Origin: Sipunculus nudus
Taxonomy: Eukaryota > Annelida > Sipuncula > Golfingiida > Sipunculidae
Direction: 5' to 3'
Length of the DNA: 64,000 nucleotides
Assembly: GCA_026874595.1 (NCBI GenBank)
Contig: CM049319.1
Coordinates: 37,517,473 to 37,581,472, forward strand
Part shown: piece after piece, positions 1 to 11,629 of the stretch
Layout of the letters: each line of letters starts with the position of its first letter
Position numbering within the stretch: position 1 is the stretch's first letter
The notes under the pieces: model-generated
The model's input: only the letters and a program-made list of their open reading frames with translations
Database searches by the model: none
Told to the model about the DNA's origin: nothing
Translations under genes and position numbers: made by a program

Positions 1-779
1 TATATAATATCATCAAGGGATTTTGATTAGAAATATAAAAAATTATATAAGGTTTTAAATGGTGTACCAAGGAAGCTATGTTTTTCCGACAGAGTCGGTA
101 ATTTTGTTATCCATTTCAAAGACAATGACATTTTTCCTTCTCACTGGCCACATTTTTTTAAATTCTTCTGATACAAGCAATTTGTCTTCCCTGACAAAAA
201 GATTCACCATCATTTCAAAATGACGCGCTCATTGCTAGAGGTTTCTTACACATAAACATGCCTTAAGACATACATGTATATCTCTGATGCTCCATACGTC
301 ACCCATTAACATATTGTAGGGTTTTATTTATAAAGCTACAGTATATGGTGTTACATGGGGAGGGTTTTAAAAGAATCATACATTCTAAATTGTGGGGATA
401 AGTAAAGGATATGTATAGACAAAAATTCAAAATCGAGCATTTAGGAGCGCTTTCCTTTAGATGTATAAAGAATATGAAATCCTTGAAACAATAAACTACC
501 TTCATCTTTAACATGCCTGAAACCAACAAAAATCCCTATTGCATGTGTCCCTATATTCTTACAAAATTAAAATACATTAATTAGCGCTTGTTGTAGAATT
601 TAGTGTTAATAAGACCTGATCATTTATGTAAAGCCAATGATTTTGATCTATATATAATCATAATGCATGTACTGCTTCTTTCAGATATAATTGCAAATAA
701 AATAAATAAATAATAATAGACTAAATGTTAAAAAAAGGGGGCTACGACCCTCTGTCCTCGACGCATCTTATATATAAAT

Positions 780-869
<90 letters not shown>

Positions 870-1879
870 CAGAGGAAGAGAGAGAGAGATAGATAAAGCA
901 TCAGTAACACACCTATATAACTCATTATAGAACTCTCATAGAACTGATGTTTTTGTATTGTTCTGTCGGTTACAGTAAAGAACAAAATAACGCAATTAAA
1001 TTTGCTGTAATAATCAAAGGATGTCAAACTTGAAATCTGCATTCAAAGGAATGCCAGCCTTCGCTGTGTGGGAACATCACTATTGGGATGTTCGTATTCA
1101 CTTCTTTGACCCCATTCCCACGTTCATTTGTGCTGTTCATTTGTGAATATTCCTTAATAACGTTTTCTGAATCCTGATTATGTTCCAGATCCACACCAAA
1201 ATCTGATCAATTCTTCATTGCCCTGAGAACTTCATGAGATTCTGTTCATGATTGCTTGATTTATATTGTTAACAAACACACAAAAACACACACGCACACG
1301 CAAACACATACACAAATACGGGGTTGAACGCATACTCTCCATTAGAGGCAATAAACATTGATTTTGGTACGATACTGCGCAAAGTTCACGGAATATTCAC
1401 AAGGGTGTAACACGACGTAGCCAGTCAAAGCATTAATGTTATATACCCATATAGAGTATTTTGCAATGAAATAGAATATTTTCCCTTTCAAATTCATGAA
1501 CAAGCATTTTAACAAAACAACGTTTTTATTTAAAAAAAAAGGATACCACCCCCCCCCCCCTTCCTCCCTGGTATCAAATGGCCCACCCCTTACCGACATA
1601 ACAGAATCTTTGCAAACAATCGATCGTCGAATCCCACAGCCAAATACATTGTGTGTAGCCATGATATGAGGGATCAATAAACTATTATTAGTTATTTATT
1701 TTGGGGCATACAAGTATCTTTTTCGCTTTGTGACTAGAACAAAATTATAAATTTCTGAGAACTGCACAAATCAAGAATTACAACTGTTCCTTTCTTTTTT
1801 AGTCTTGGAGCCAATTAAGTGAGAAAAAGTGGCGTATTTAATGTTAGAAAATTCCCATTGGTACCATGTTTCAGCTAAA
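1..1879. other. AT-rich intergenic DNA, no gene seen
   Basis: I see no supportable gene here. The stretch has a compound (TA)n(GA)n microsatellite at 783-864, a poly-C run near 1550-1562 and a short CA-rich stretch near 1275-1315. The open frames across it are short, and some are made only of the microsatellite. Confidence 0.6.
783..864. repeat. (TA)n-(GA)n compound microsatellite
   Basis: About 30 bases of alternating TA are followed directly by about 50 bases of alternating GA. The translated reading frame through it (Ser-Leu and Tyr-Ile runs) is an artefact of the repeat. Confidence 0.95.
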
Positions 1880-4345
1880 CTTCTCTAGTTTATTGTCAGG
1901 GTGAATGCAAGTGCGAAAAGTGGTGCAATTTTTGTGACAGCATGTTGATATACACTACTCCGGCGATGAAAATTGGTAAATCTGTGTTCCAAGAATGGGG
2001 GTTGGGGTAATGAAAATCTCTGTAACTTCTTAAGTACTTAATATATTGCAACAAATTACCCCTCATATAGAAATGTAGGAATTTTGCTTTTATTTCAAAT
2101 CATGATTGATGATATTTTGTGAAAGGTCAAGGTCAGAGGATTCATCAAGTGCATGGAACTAATTTTCTTTAATAATTTTGTTTATTTATACTACTCTTCT
2201 TGAATGAAAAGTTGGCTCCAAGCTATCCATTTAAGATTCATAAACGTATTATTGATATCAGTGGTCAGCTGCATCTCATATTTGATAACAATTTATGTAA
2301 GGTCAAGGTCAGATCGGTCAACAAGTGCGTGATATTGAATATCCAACACTACACAGATATTTCATCCCTGTTATAAGATTTGTTTTCAATATTAACTTTT
2401 CCTCTTTAGTTTTTCAATTTAAAGGCATAAAAGCCAGACCATTATATTGATTATTAATGATACATTTTTAATTATTTTAAGAAAAAGTTCCTTGTTATTT
2501 CTATACAAGCACAAACTTGACACCATAAGATGATTAATTATCTGTTTGTTTTGGCGGTGTCCCTGTTTATCACAACACAATTCAATCATATAACAGCGGA
2601 GGATTTTTGCATGATTTTATTAAGGCATATGATTGAATGTATGGGTATTGTCTGATACCCAGGTGAGTAATGTTTTCACCTGGTAAAAATATGTGATGGA
2701 TCAGAAATTTCTTCCAGTAATTCATAATAATATAGCTGTCTAAAGTCTAAGTAACCGTATGATGCATACAAAGAATAACACGTTACCTTGACTTTGTGTT
2801 GTTTGTATTAATACATGAAAAAAATTGTATAACAAAGGAACAGCCTGTATAATAGTTATGCTCCAAAAAACAGGAAAGAAAAAATCTTTTAAATGAACAC
2901 TATATATCATGCATTTGTATATATCAGGCATGTACTTGCACAAAATGTATTCATGTTTGACCCGAGGTTAAAGCAAGATTCCTACGCCTGCATATGAAAG
3001 GTATTTTGTTGCAATATATTTATGAACTTAGTGAGACTTACCCTTTGCCATACATCGTCGAAGTGATGAATGTAAATCGTGTCTCATATAGATAGGGGTA
3101 TACTATATTATCTTTATGACAATAAACCAGAGAGTTCAAATAAACCCTGACTTTACTCTGACAAAAAAAACCCACCTAATTCCTGACATGAATTAGTAAA
3201 AGGATTTTTAACAAACACCTAGAGATTAAACATTTCACTCATAGGAAATTAAAAAAATTGAAAATAATAGAAAAATAAAGAAAAAAGACTTTTAAAAAAA
3301 AAAAGTCATGCACTAGTTGACCCCTCTGAACTTGACCTTTTTCAAAGGATCTTCAAATATGACTGGAGGTTAAAGTAATATTAATACGCTTTTATATCAA
3401 GGCCATTTTATTTCAGTATATTAAATACATAGGAAGTTATATATTTTCATTACAACTACCAGTATCCTGGGATCGAGATCTGCAGACTTTCATAGCCGGG
3501 GTAGTGTAATATACCTGCAGCCACAAAAAAATTACCCAGCTTTTGTCACTTGAATCTACCCTGATAATATTTCAGACAGCTGCAGCTTACCACTTATACC
3601 AATATTGTGTTTATGAATCTTCAATGGATAGCTTGGATCGAATTTTTCACTCAAGAAGGATAGTAAAAAGAAACAAAATTATTAAAGAAAATTAAGTTTC
3701 ATGCACTTGTCGACACCTGTGACCTTGACCTTTCACAAAATATTATCAGGCATGGTTTGAGGTTATAGTAAAATTACTACTCTTTCATATGAAGGGTAAT
3801 TTATTGAACTTTGTTAAATACTTATGTGGAGATTTTCATTACTTTTACACCTATGGTATGATCGAGATCTGCAGGTTTTTAACCCCGGGTAGTGTAAATG
3901 CACATGCTGTCAGAAACAATCGCACCTCTTTCTCCATTTGTATCTACCGTGTAGCTGACCATTGATACCAATAACAAATATATTAATTTTAAACGGACAG
4001 CTTGGGTAAAGCTTGTCACTCAAGAAAAGTAATAAAGAAGCAAAAGTTTTGAAGAAAATTAAGTTTCTTGCACTCGTTGACCTCTCTGACCTTTCACAAA
4101 ATATCATAATCTAGGTTTTGAGTTATTTTCGCCAAAAATCTAACTCTTCATATGAGGGGCAATTTGTTGCATTTTATTAAATACTTAAGAAGTTACAGAT
4201 TTTCATTTTCCCTACCCCCATCCTGGAAACACAACTTTACACATTTTCATCGCCCAAGTAGGGTATAAAAACATGCTGTCACAAATAATTGCACCGCCTT
4301 TCGCACTTGCATCCATCCTGACAATAAACCGGAGAATTGTAGCTG
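1880..4345. repeat. Diverged tandem modules of about 370 bp, in inverted orientation across a central spacer
   Basis: A module containing 'TGACCTTGACCTTTCACAAA', a 'CATATGA.GGGCAA.TTGTTGCA' stretch, a 'TTTTCATTAC' stretch and 'CATGCTGTCACAAA' recurs. On the plus strand the key segment is seen near 3,335, 3,720 and 4,085, spaced about 365-385 bp apart, with a partial unit from about 2,950. Reverse-complement copies occupy about 1,880-2,330, with 'AAGGTCAAGGTCAG' near 2,126 and 2,300. The block is therefore a set of degenerate tandem units arranged head to head around about 2,330-2,950. No coding potential is seen. Confidence 0.75.
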
Positions 4346-5280
4346 AACCTGGTACCAATGGAAAGTTGTTTCTAAGCGATGGGGTGAACATTTCGGTCTG
4401 AAACCTCTCCTGGCTCCTAGGCTATATACAGCTGCACAAATATAGGGGTCAACGGCAAATTGAAATATACATTATATTACCCTTGGGTTACCCGTAATCC
4501 TCGAATTTCTAGGTGGTAGGATATAAGGACGACAGTTCAGTTGTTTGCATTGACGCATGTTGCAACGTCTCATATAATTGTGTACCGACGAGTCCCGGGC
4601 CCACACTGTGCCCACACTGCGCAGAATCGGACTCACAAGAGAACGGCTTTGCTGGTCAGGGTTGGTGGGCGTCAAAATTGCAGGCAACAGTGCAAAGGGA
4701 CTTCTACATATACACGTGGCACAGGTATACACATAGGCCTAGTGAAGAGGGTAATGTAGTCCTTTCAAGCACGTTGGATAAAAATTTTCAAGGCAATTTA
4801 CATACACTTGGAGTTTTTGTGGTAGGCCTAAGGACTTCAAGATATAAGTTATATTTTTAAACATATCCATGTGGAATGGAAACAGAAGGTGTTTCCTGGA
4901 AATGTAATAATTTTCCTTTTTTTTAAGTTGGGACAAGTAGTCCCTTTCGTTCAAAAATGCCCAACAGGAAGAAGTTCGTTTTGCGTAGAAACGACCCCTG
5001 GCGCAAGGATGTACTTGTGCATTGCGTAATCTCCATGGTGAAAGGTTGGTGATAGCGATATTTAAAACCTATGTATACCATACCTGACCATGCTGGAATG
5101 ATAAGCATGGTGGAATATCAAGGCCATGTTTTTCGTCTAGGTATTGTGATGAATGCTTAGTAGGTGTCTTTAAATATTTTACTTTAGTTACACATATGTA
5201 TTTTAATTGGATTATACAGACAGCGCATCGAACCTCTACTATATGTACAGAGTGTAAAATGTCAGATTAATAACGTTATA
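4346..5280. other. Intergenic, no gene supported
   Basis: Several overlapping open frames of 60-115 codons occur at 4,470-5,108 on both strands. None shows a recognisable domain, splice structure or codon-level conservation. Base composition is slightly richer in GC near 4,540-4,700. Confidence 0.4.
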
Positions 5281-5283
5281 TAA

Positions 5284-5796
5284 AGGCGCTGTCACACTCT
5301 AGCGTATAGAGCCAGCGTATGAGGAACGTATCGAATATTTCGAAAAATTGTTTATACGCACAACTTTTAAGCGTATGTGGTCGATTTTCGGTTAATGACC
5401 GTTAGAGTAACGTGAGCCTAGCGTACCGTCAGCGTATGAGTAGCGTACGCATAGCGTATGTCAGCGTATGTGAGCGTATGTGATGTGATGTGTATTTGAG
5501 TTGGACGTATACTGACGTATGAGTAACGTACCTTCAGCGTACCTCTAGCGTGTTCTGCGTATGAGGAACGTATGAGGAGCGTAAAATTCATACGTCGACA
5601 TAGGCTGAAAATTTTTGTGCATATTCAAAAATTTTTTTGGCCGTCAGCGTACATCAGTGTACACCGACGTACCCCGGCGTACTAGAAACGTATTCCAGCG
5701 TACCCCTAGCGTGTTTCAGCGTATGTCAGCGTATGCCCAAAAAAGTCCATACGTTCCTCATACGCTGGCTCTATACGCTAGAGTGTGACAGCGCCT
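5284..5796. mobile_element. 513-bp foldback MITE with 48-bp perfect TIRs and 3-bp TSD (PIF/Harbinger-like)
   Basis: The first 48 bases (5,284-5,331, beginning AGGCGCTGTCACACTCTAGC) are the exact reverse complement of the last 48 (5,749-5,796). The element is flanked by TAA at 5,281-5,283 and 5,797-5,799. A 3-bp T.A target duplication is typical of PIF/Harbinger elements. The interior has no protein-coding capacity. It is packed with short degenerate copies of AGCGTATG or CAGCGTAC on both sides of the centre, so each half is itself a mini-tandem of a GCGTA-containing motif. Superfamily assignment is an inference from TSD length. The boundaries are seen directly. Confidence 0.88.
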
Positions 5797-5799
5797 TAA

Positions 5800-6929
5800 G
5801 GAAAGACAACCAAAAACATAACAGTCCAGTTTCACGGGTTTAAATGCGACAGTTGTGCAGTTACACAACCTATGTAGAATTTACCCCCCCCCCCCCTCCC
5901 TGGTAAAGGGGTCTCCTTCAGTGATCACCATGGCGAACGAGTGACCGCATTTGCATTCCGTGAAACAGACATGGGTTGGTTGATGCCAAGGGTCAGGGGC
6001 ATGTCTCACTAAGTGTTTGGAAAAGTTTTTAGTTCTTGTGGTCTCTCGGCAGTAAACGTCCGCATCTCTTGCCAAAACTGAATGTCCCTGCTTGCCAGAA
6101 ACAAACCGATGCAACCAAGAGTCACAAAACAGACTTTCTACAGCGGCGAATCAAGGATCTTAGAAAAAAAAGAGGGGGGGGGGGGGGGGATGTTGCGAAA
6201 CTCCCTGGTACAGTTCACAGGTCAGCAAGTGTACCGGGAGTGCACAGTGTGGGAGCATGTCACCGAGTATCGTTTCTTTGTAAAAAGTGGACACCCTACA
6301 TTTTTGTGATATTTAGGCCTTAACCTTTGCAAAATATCGTGTCATTTTGTTTAAGGGGTTTGGTCATTTTTCAGGTTAATTTTGATGTTAGAGCAGACAA
6401 GGAGGGCCAATATGTATAAATATTTACTTTAGAGGAAATTCTTACAATATACCACCCTCATCATGGCCAGTATGATACATTAATTCATAATAACTTGGGC
6501 TTGATTAATAAAAAAACTTCGTTATGGCGATTTTTTAAATTTTTAAAGAGCACTTATAGAGCGCATACCTCCACCAACACCTGGATCTGCATCAAATCTA
6601 CCCAACTTTTAACCATTAAAAAAAAACCCATAAAAATTAATCAGTGATTCCTTGGTCTATGGTCCAATGTTCCAAAGAAAATCATTGAAATCCATAAAAA
6701 GAGATATTCTGTTGTAGTTTGTACAGTAGGTGTAGCGGACCACATGCTGATTTCAGGTAACCTGTGTCGTAGCCGTGACAACACGACTCAGTAGGCGCTT
6801 ATATTGAGCTGGTAAGCCTAACTGAGTCGTGATGTAAGCGATATCAAGGAATGCATCGCAGTGGTCTTCCATCACATATCGTTGAAAACAGCCCATCATC
6901 TTAACATTGGGCTACGAATGTTGAATTAA
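5800..6929. other. Intergenic with homopolymer runs, no gene supported
   Basis: Poly-C at about 5,885-5,897 and poly-G at about 6,174-6,189 frame a moderately GC-rich patch with a 77-codon minus-strand frame (5,881-6,114). That frame runs into the homopolymer and shows no recognised domain. The rest is AT-rich and featureless. Confidence 0.45.
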
Positions 6930-7245
6930 CACGAACAAATACATGGGAACTCACAAGCCAAACTGAAACTCCCTCTCTGTGGTAACGAGTCATTTCCTGT
7001 ATCGCGTCAAGCTGGCTGCGTCCAGTAGCCCATGCGAGCCACAACTGAATTCATGCGGTCAGAAATTAAAAAAGGTGTTGTTAGAAAGTACACTAAAAAG
7101 CTAACGATTGGTCTGGCTTATGTCAAATGACAGCGTACTTGTAGGCCATTAGGCGTTGTTAGAAATGACGAAAATATTTGCATCCTCATGGAGACTTAAG
7201 TACATGCGTTCCTCGCTGAAGGATGTAACGGCACTCTGACAGTCA
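6930..7245 (+). repeat. Dispersed repeat, copy A (inverted partner at about 11,085-11,435)
   Basis: This segment contains 'CATTTCCTGTATCGCGT', 'TTCATGCGGTCAGAAATT', 'GTTGTTAGAAAGTACACTAA' and 'ACGAAAATATTTGCATC' in that order. The reverse complement of about 11,085-11,435 contains the same blocks in the same order, with diverged spacing and about 45 extra bases in the middle. It is non-coding and the family is not recognised. Confidence 0.8.
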
Positions 7246-9505
7246 AAACGCTGGCCGTAGACTCTCTAATGTCAGAGGGCCGAAATGGCGCTACCTGTAT
7301 GGTATACACTATAGCTCCATGTTCAATAGTTCTCACTAGTGGAAAAAAGATTTAGCTTCATTTATACAGAACACATGAAAATGACCCTCTTATACTTTCA
7401 TTATGAGTTAACTATTTCGTCAATCCATTGTTCAATTATTACATCACCGAAACAATTATCTCATACGCTGATGGTGAAGGCATAGAAATCCATCTCTTTC
7501 GGTTAGTTTATCAAAAAAGTATATATGAAGGTTCCTTATGAATTTTAAGGAGTTTATGTATATTTTGGTCATGAGCTAAGAAAGAATTGATAACAGTTTC
7601 AGGCGGGTCATTTATGTTTTATGTATATTTTGTAAAGAATAAACAGTAGGAAAAAGGGGGAGCTTAGGCTGTATTTAGTTAAAGATCCTCTCTCACATCG
7701 CAGTGATCCATCCCAAAGTTTTCGAAAATGTTTCCTAGTCCACAATTCACAATATAACAAAGTTTTATACAATTTGTGGAGCTAGTGTGTGGACATATTA
7801 ACAAGCACATAAATGTACAACGCTGATCAAATAACGTCAGCAAACTTCTTTGTGCAGGCAATAGCATATCATTTAGGAGCAAATAGACCTTCTGAGGGGG
7901 GGGGGGGGAGCTGTACGTATAAATCAGGTTACTTTTCATATCTTATATAATCATTTGTAAGCTGTGGACATCAGGTAGTTTACAATAGACAACTATTAAC
8001 AAACCGACATGAAAATGACCGATGATTAACATTGAATGAGAAGCACATTTTTTTCTGAAGAATGCATCAAGGAACCTGTTGCGGGGGGGGGGGGGGGCAT
8101 GAGGATTATTTTAGAAAATGTTTATCATTTTTATTAAAATGAAATCCTGTTGAAGAAACAACCTTCTTTTTAAATTAAATATTAAATTTAAACAAAATTC
8201 AAGAGTTTCACGTTGAAGCATATATATATTATGTTCTCCTTAATGTGTTTGCATATGATCTTCTATCCGATCTTAACCCAACCCCCATCAAATTTTTTTA
8301 ATGATTTCTATGGGCGAGATGAGTTTTTTACATTTCTAGGAATATGGAATCATGGCAGTTAGGTTATATTAGTACAAGAATTAAACAAAGGAAATTGTTA
8401 CAAGAACAAGACAAAAAAGATAAAATGTTAAATGTTGCTTATTTTTTAATTCTTGACCCATTTTTCATTATCCTTTAAATGATTCAAAATGACTTGAAAA
8501 GTCTATTCAAATATGCGTTTGTTTTTGCCAAATCATTGATAGTCATTTCATTTAATACAGGGCATGTCAGATGCAGAAGCTGAATGTACATGATTGATTG
8601 GAGCCCAGTTTTATTTCCGATAAATGTATACAAAAACTTTACCATTGGAGACCTACAGTACATGATTAACCAAAACTCATTTCGCTTACACTGTGAGCCA
8701 AAATAGGTTTTGAGATGGGTACAATCTTACAAAATGACACGTGCCTTATGTAACAAAACATATGCCTTGATTGTAATTAAGTCTTGCGTTTCTTTTTTTT
8801 TCCGGATAAAGCTATATTTTTTTCATATTATTATAATTGTTATATTAATAGAGGCAATAAAAACCACAACAAAATTGCCAACGTTATAATGTGAGGATCG
8901 ATATGGAGAAAGTCAATATTAAGGTGGAGGAGAATATACAACATTCCTTTTAATTACATTTAAATTTTCTGACATGGCACAATGTGATAGATTAATCATT
9001 AATGTTATAGTACACAAAACCTTCTATTTTGTTGTCAGCATCTAAGTCCAAATATTAAGTGACTAAGTCTCAAAGAATCTGAATTTAGTTCGTCTTACTG
9101 TTCGTCCAACTTTCTACTTAATTATCTCTTTAACAATTACATGAATAATAATTTGTTAAAATTTAAGTGAGTATAATTAAATCATTATCTGTATCCATAT
9201 TTGACAAATATTGAAAATATATATTATAACCTGTAATGTGAAACATTATTTTAGTTACAATGTTTTCATGACTGTGGGTGAAATTACATATGTCTAAGAA
9301 TGCCATCGAGATCATCAACTGCATACCCTATAATTCTGATGGTTTCGTCCATTTAATTCAAACAAATATGACAAAACCCTAAAAATGATTCCTACTGGCT
9401 TCCATGTCTTTCCCGAACTTATAGGTCGTAAGAAATAAACTCTAAGCTCAGATTAAAGTTACAAAGAAGCTTTTTTAAATTTTTGGTAAATCACTTTGCA
9501 AAAAT

Positions 9506-9508
<3 letters not shown>
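7246..9508. other. AT-rich intergenic DNA, no gene seen
   Basis: No domain-bearing reading frame is seen. Poly-G runs lie near 7,897-7,908 and 8,082-8,096. The rest is AT-rich, low-complexity sequence. Confidence 0.6.
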
Positions 9509-9594
<86 letters not shown>

Positions 9595-9655
9595 ATATAT
9601 ATATAATATCATGCATATATGTATATATATTTCAATATATATATATATATATATA
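9509..9655. repeat. Long interrupted (TA)n microsatellite
   Basis: Alternating AT fills nearly the whole interval, with small interruptions such as AAATAT, ATAAACAT and TATATTTCA. The Ile-Tyr open frame on the minus strand is only this repeat. Confidence 0.95.
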
Positions 9656-11084
9656 TTAATATAATCTATTTTGATAATAGGAATAACTATTATTTGCAAG
9701 AACATTTGTGAACGTACATCACTTCTCTATTGCATTTAATAGACGGGTACATGTAAAGTAATGTATTGCTATTAAAAGACAATTGACCTGTATTGAGGAC
9801 CTGACGATTGTTATTGTGGCCATATCCTGATTTCCGATTCCTAAGGCCAAGAATTTAGTAATGATGCGCAGTTTGATTTTACATTATTAATTCCGTTTTC
9901 ATAATAAATAGGCATCGATTCAAATGCCCATTCAAATTGTTAGGACTCAAGAGCTCAATGTATAATAAAATAAGTGTCTACAAACCTATATGGGCGCACG
10001 CTACATACCCCTAAACGTAACTCAAATGGCTAAAAATTAACGCTGTTTTAAGTTAAGAAAAATCAACACTTATCCCCCTCCGAAAGTGGTGATGCTTCAT
10101 AGACATTTGAAATAATATGTTGCTGAATTCATTTTTCTAGCTAAACTCTCCCGGCACACGGATTTCATTTCACACGAACTTCGAGTTCACCTGTTGTACA
10201 TATGTTGTTTTGGTTCTGTATGTGAGTAACACAACCCATGTGCTTTCGTTTACCATAACAAGACTGACTGCATGGCCAGAAGTCCGATCTTACGCATGAA
10301 AGGAGAAACACAGAAGAAACACCTTAAGGATGCTTGAAAAAAACTTGATTTGGGAAGTCACACGGTATTGACACAGGTGACGTGCCCGCCATGTTTGTAT
10401 GTTGCACAACTGATTTCATCACTTGTCTACAGGAGTATAGGCAAACGGATTAGAATGAAATATATTGGCAGATATCATTATATATTAAAGGCCTACTTCC
10501 ATGCTAAAAATAATATGAAATCCTACTGTAGGTATATCCATTAACATGTATATTTATAAAATAAGGTATAATAAAATCCTGCTTATTTTATAAATAAAAA
10601 TAGGTATAATAAAATCCTGCTTTGCGAACATAACCCTTAAAACGGCAATCAAAAGACCCGTAATCCACGCGGCTGAGGGGCAACAAGCCAAACAAGGCCA
10701 AGGCGTTTATAACGTCACAACCAGAACCCACCGGGAGCGGTAATATAGTTGAGTTTAACACGATCTTGGGAAATATGGCGTCGTCGGGTTTAGCAGTACT
10801 ATCAATTGTGATTGTGTGAGCTCAAATATATTTTTTATCAATGTATAAGCCACATGTTCGTGCCAAATGGACAGACAGGATCCTTCCTTTCCGAACTGGA
10901 CCCGGCCGGGCATGATCTGGGAAGGGGATTCCCCAGGTTGGCCACTGAGAGGAGGGTGCGGACGGACTTTTTCTGACTTTTGGTCTTGTTCGGAAGTTGT
11001 TCCACGCCACTGCTGGGTCTAAGTTGCTAAAGTGTGCAAGCTGCCAACTAGGAAATGATGTTCCTGTTAACATATGACAACTAG
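9656..11084. other. Intergenic, no gene supported
   Basis: A direct duplication of a segment including 'TAGGTATAATAAAATCCTGC' lies near 10,560-10,625. A GC-richer patch follows at 10,650-11,080, with a 107-codon minus-strand frame that shows no recognisable domain. Confidence 0.45.
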
Positions 11085-11435
11085 CGTCTGAGGAACGCAT
11101 TATAAGGCCAAACGAAGATGCAAATATTTTCGTCATTTCTGACAACCTACTTCTGAATGGCCTACAAGTACACTGTCAATTGACACCCAGACTAATCGTT
11201 AGCATTTTTAGTGTACTTTCTAACAACACCAAACATGGACGACGAAAGTTCCGTTCTAACTCAGCATATTGGTTAATCCCTCCGAATGTTTGTTGAATTT
11301 CTGACCGCATGAATACAAGCATGGCTGGCACGGGTTACTGGGTGCAGCCAACTTGTACGCGATACAGGAAATGACTTGTTACCATAGAGAGGGGTTTCAG
11401 TTTCGGTTGTGAGTTCACAAGTATTCTCTTAAGTT
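11085..11435 (-). repeat. Dispersed repeat, copy B (inverted relative to copy A)
   Basis: Read on the minus strand, this has the same ordered blocks as 6,930-7,245, including the TTTCCTGTATCGCGT, GCGGTCAGAAATT, GTTGTTAGAAAGTACACTAA and ACGAAAATATTTGCATC segments. The two copies face each other about 3.8 kb apart. Confidence 0.8.
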
Positions 11436-11629
11436 TATTCATCATTGGTAGCATGCTAGAAAAATGTCAGATAAGTAGTTATAAGAAAATAACCCAGAAA
11501 AGTAACAAGTTTAGCCAAAATCTACACTATAGCAATTCAAGCGCCTGTGATATGACAACCAACATAGTTGTTTGTTGCTCGTGTAAGTATAAAAATATCA
11601 AACTGATCAAACAATAAATTATTTTATCG

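Noticed and set aside
728-1042. Ser-Leu-rich 104-codon frame
   Set aside because: It is the (GA)n and (TA)n compound microsatellite.
5881-6114. 77-codon minus-strand frame with several Cys and His residues
   Set aside because: The Cys/His spacing does not fit a known zinc finger, the frame ends in a homopolymer, and no flanking exons are seen.
9475-9705. Ile/Tyr-rich frame
   Set aside because: It is the (TA)n microsatellite read as protein.
10822-11145. 107-codon minus-strand frame
   Set aside because: It runs partly into the dispersed repeat copy B and carries no recognisable motif.
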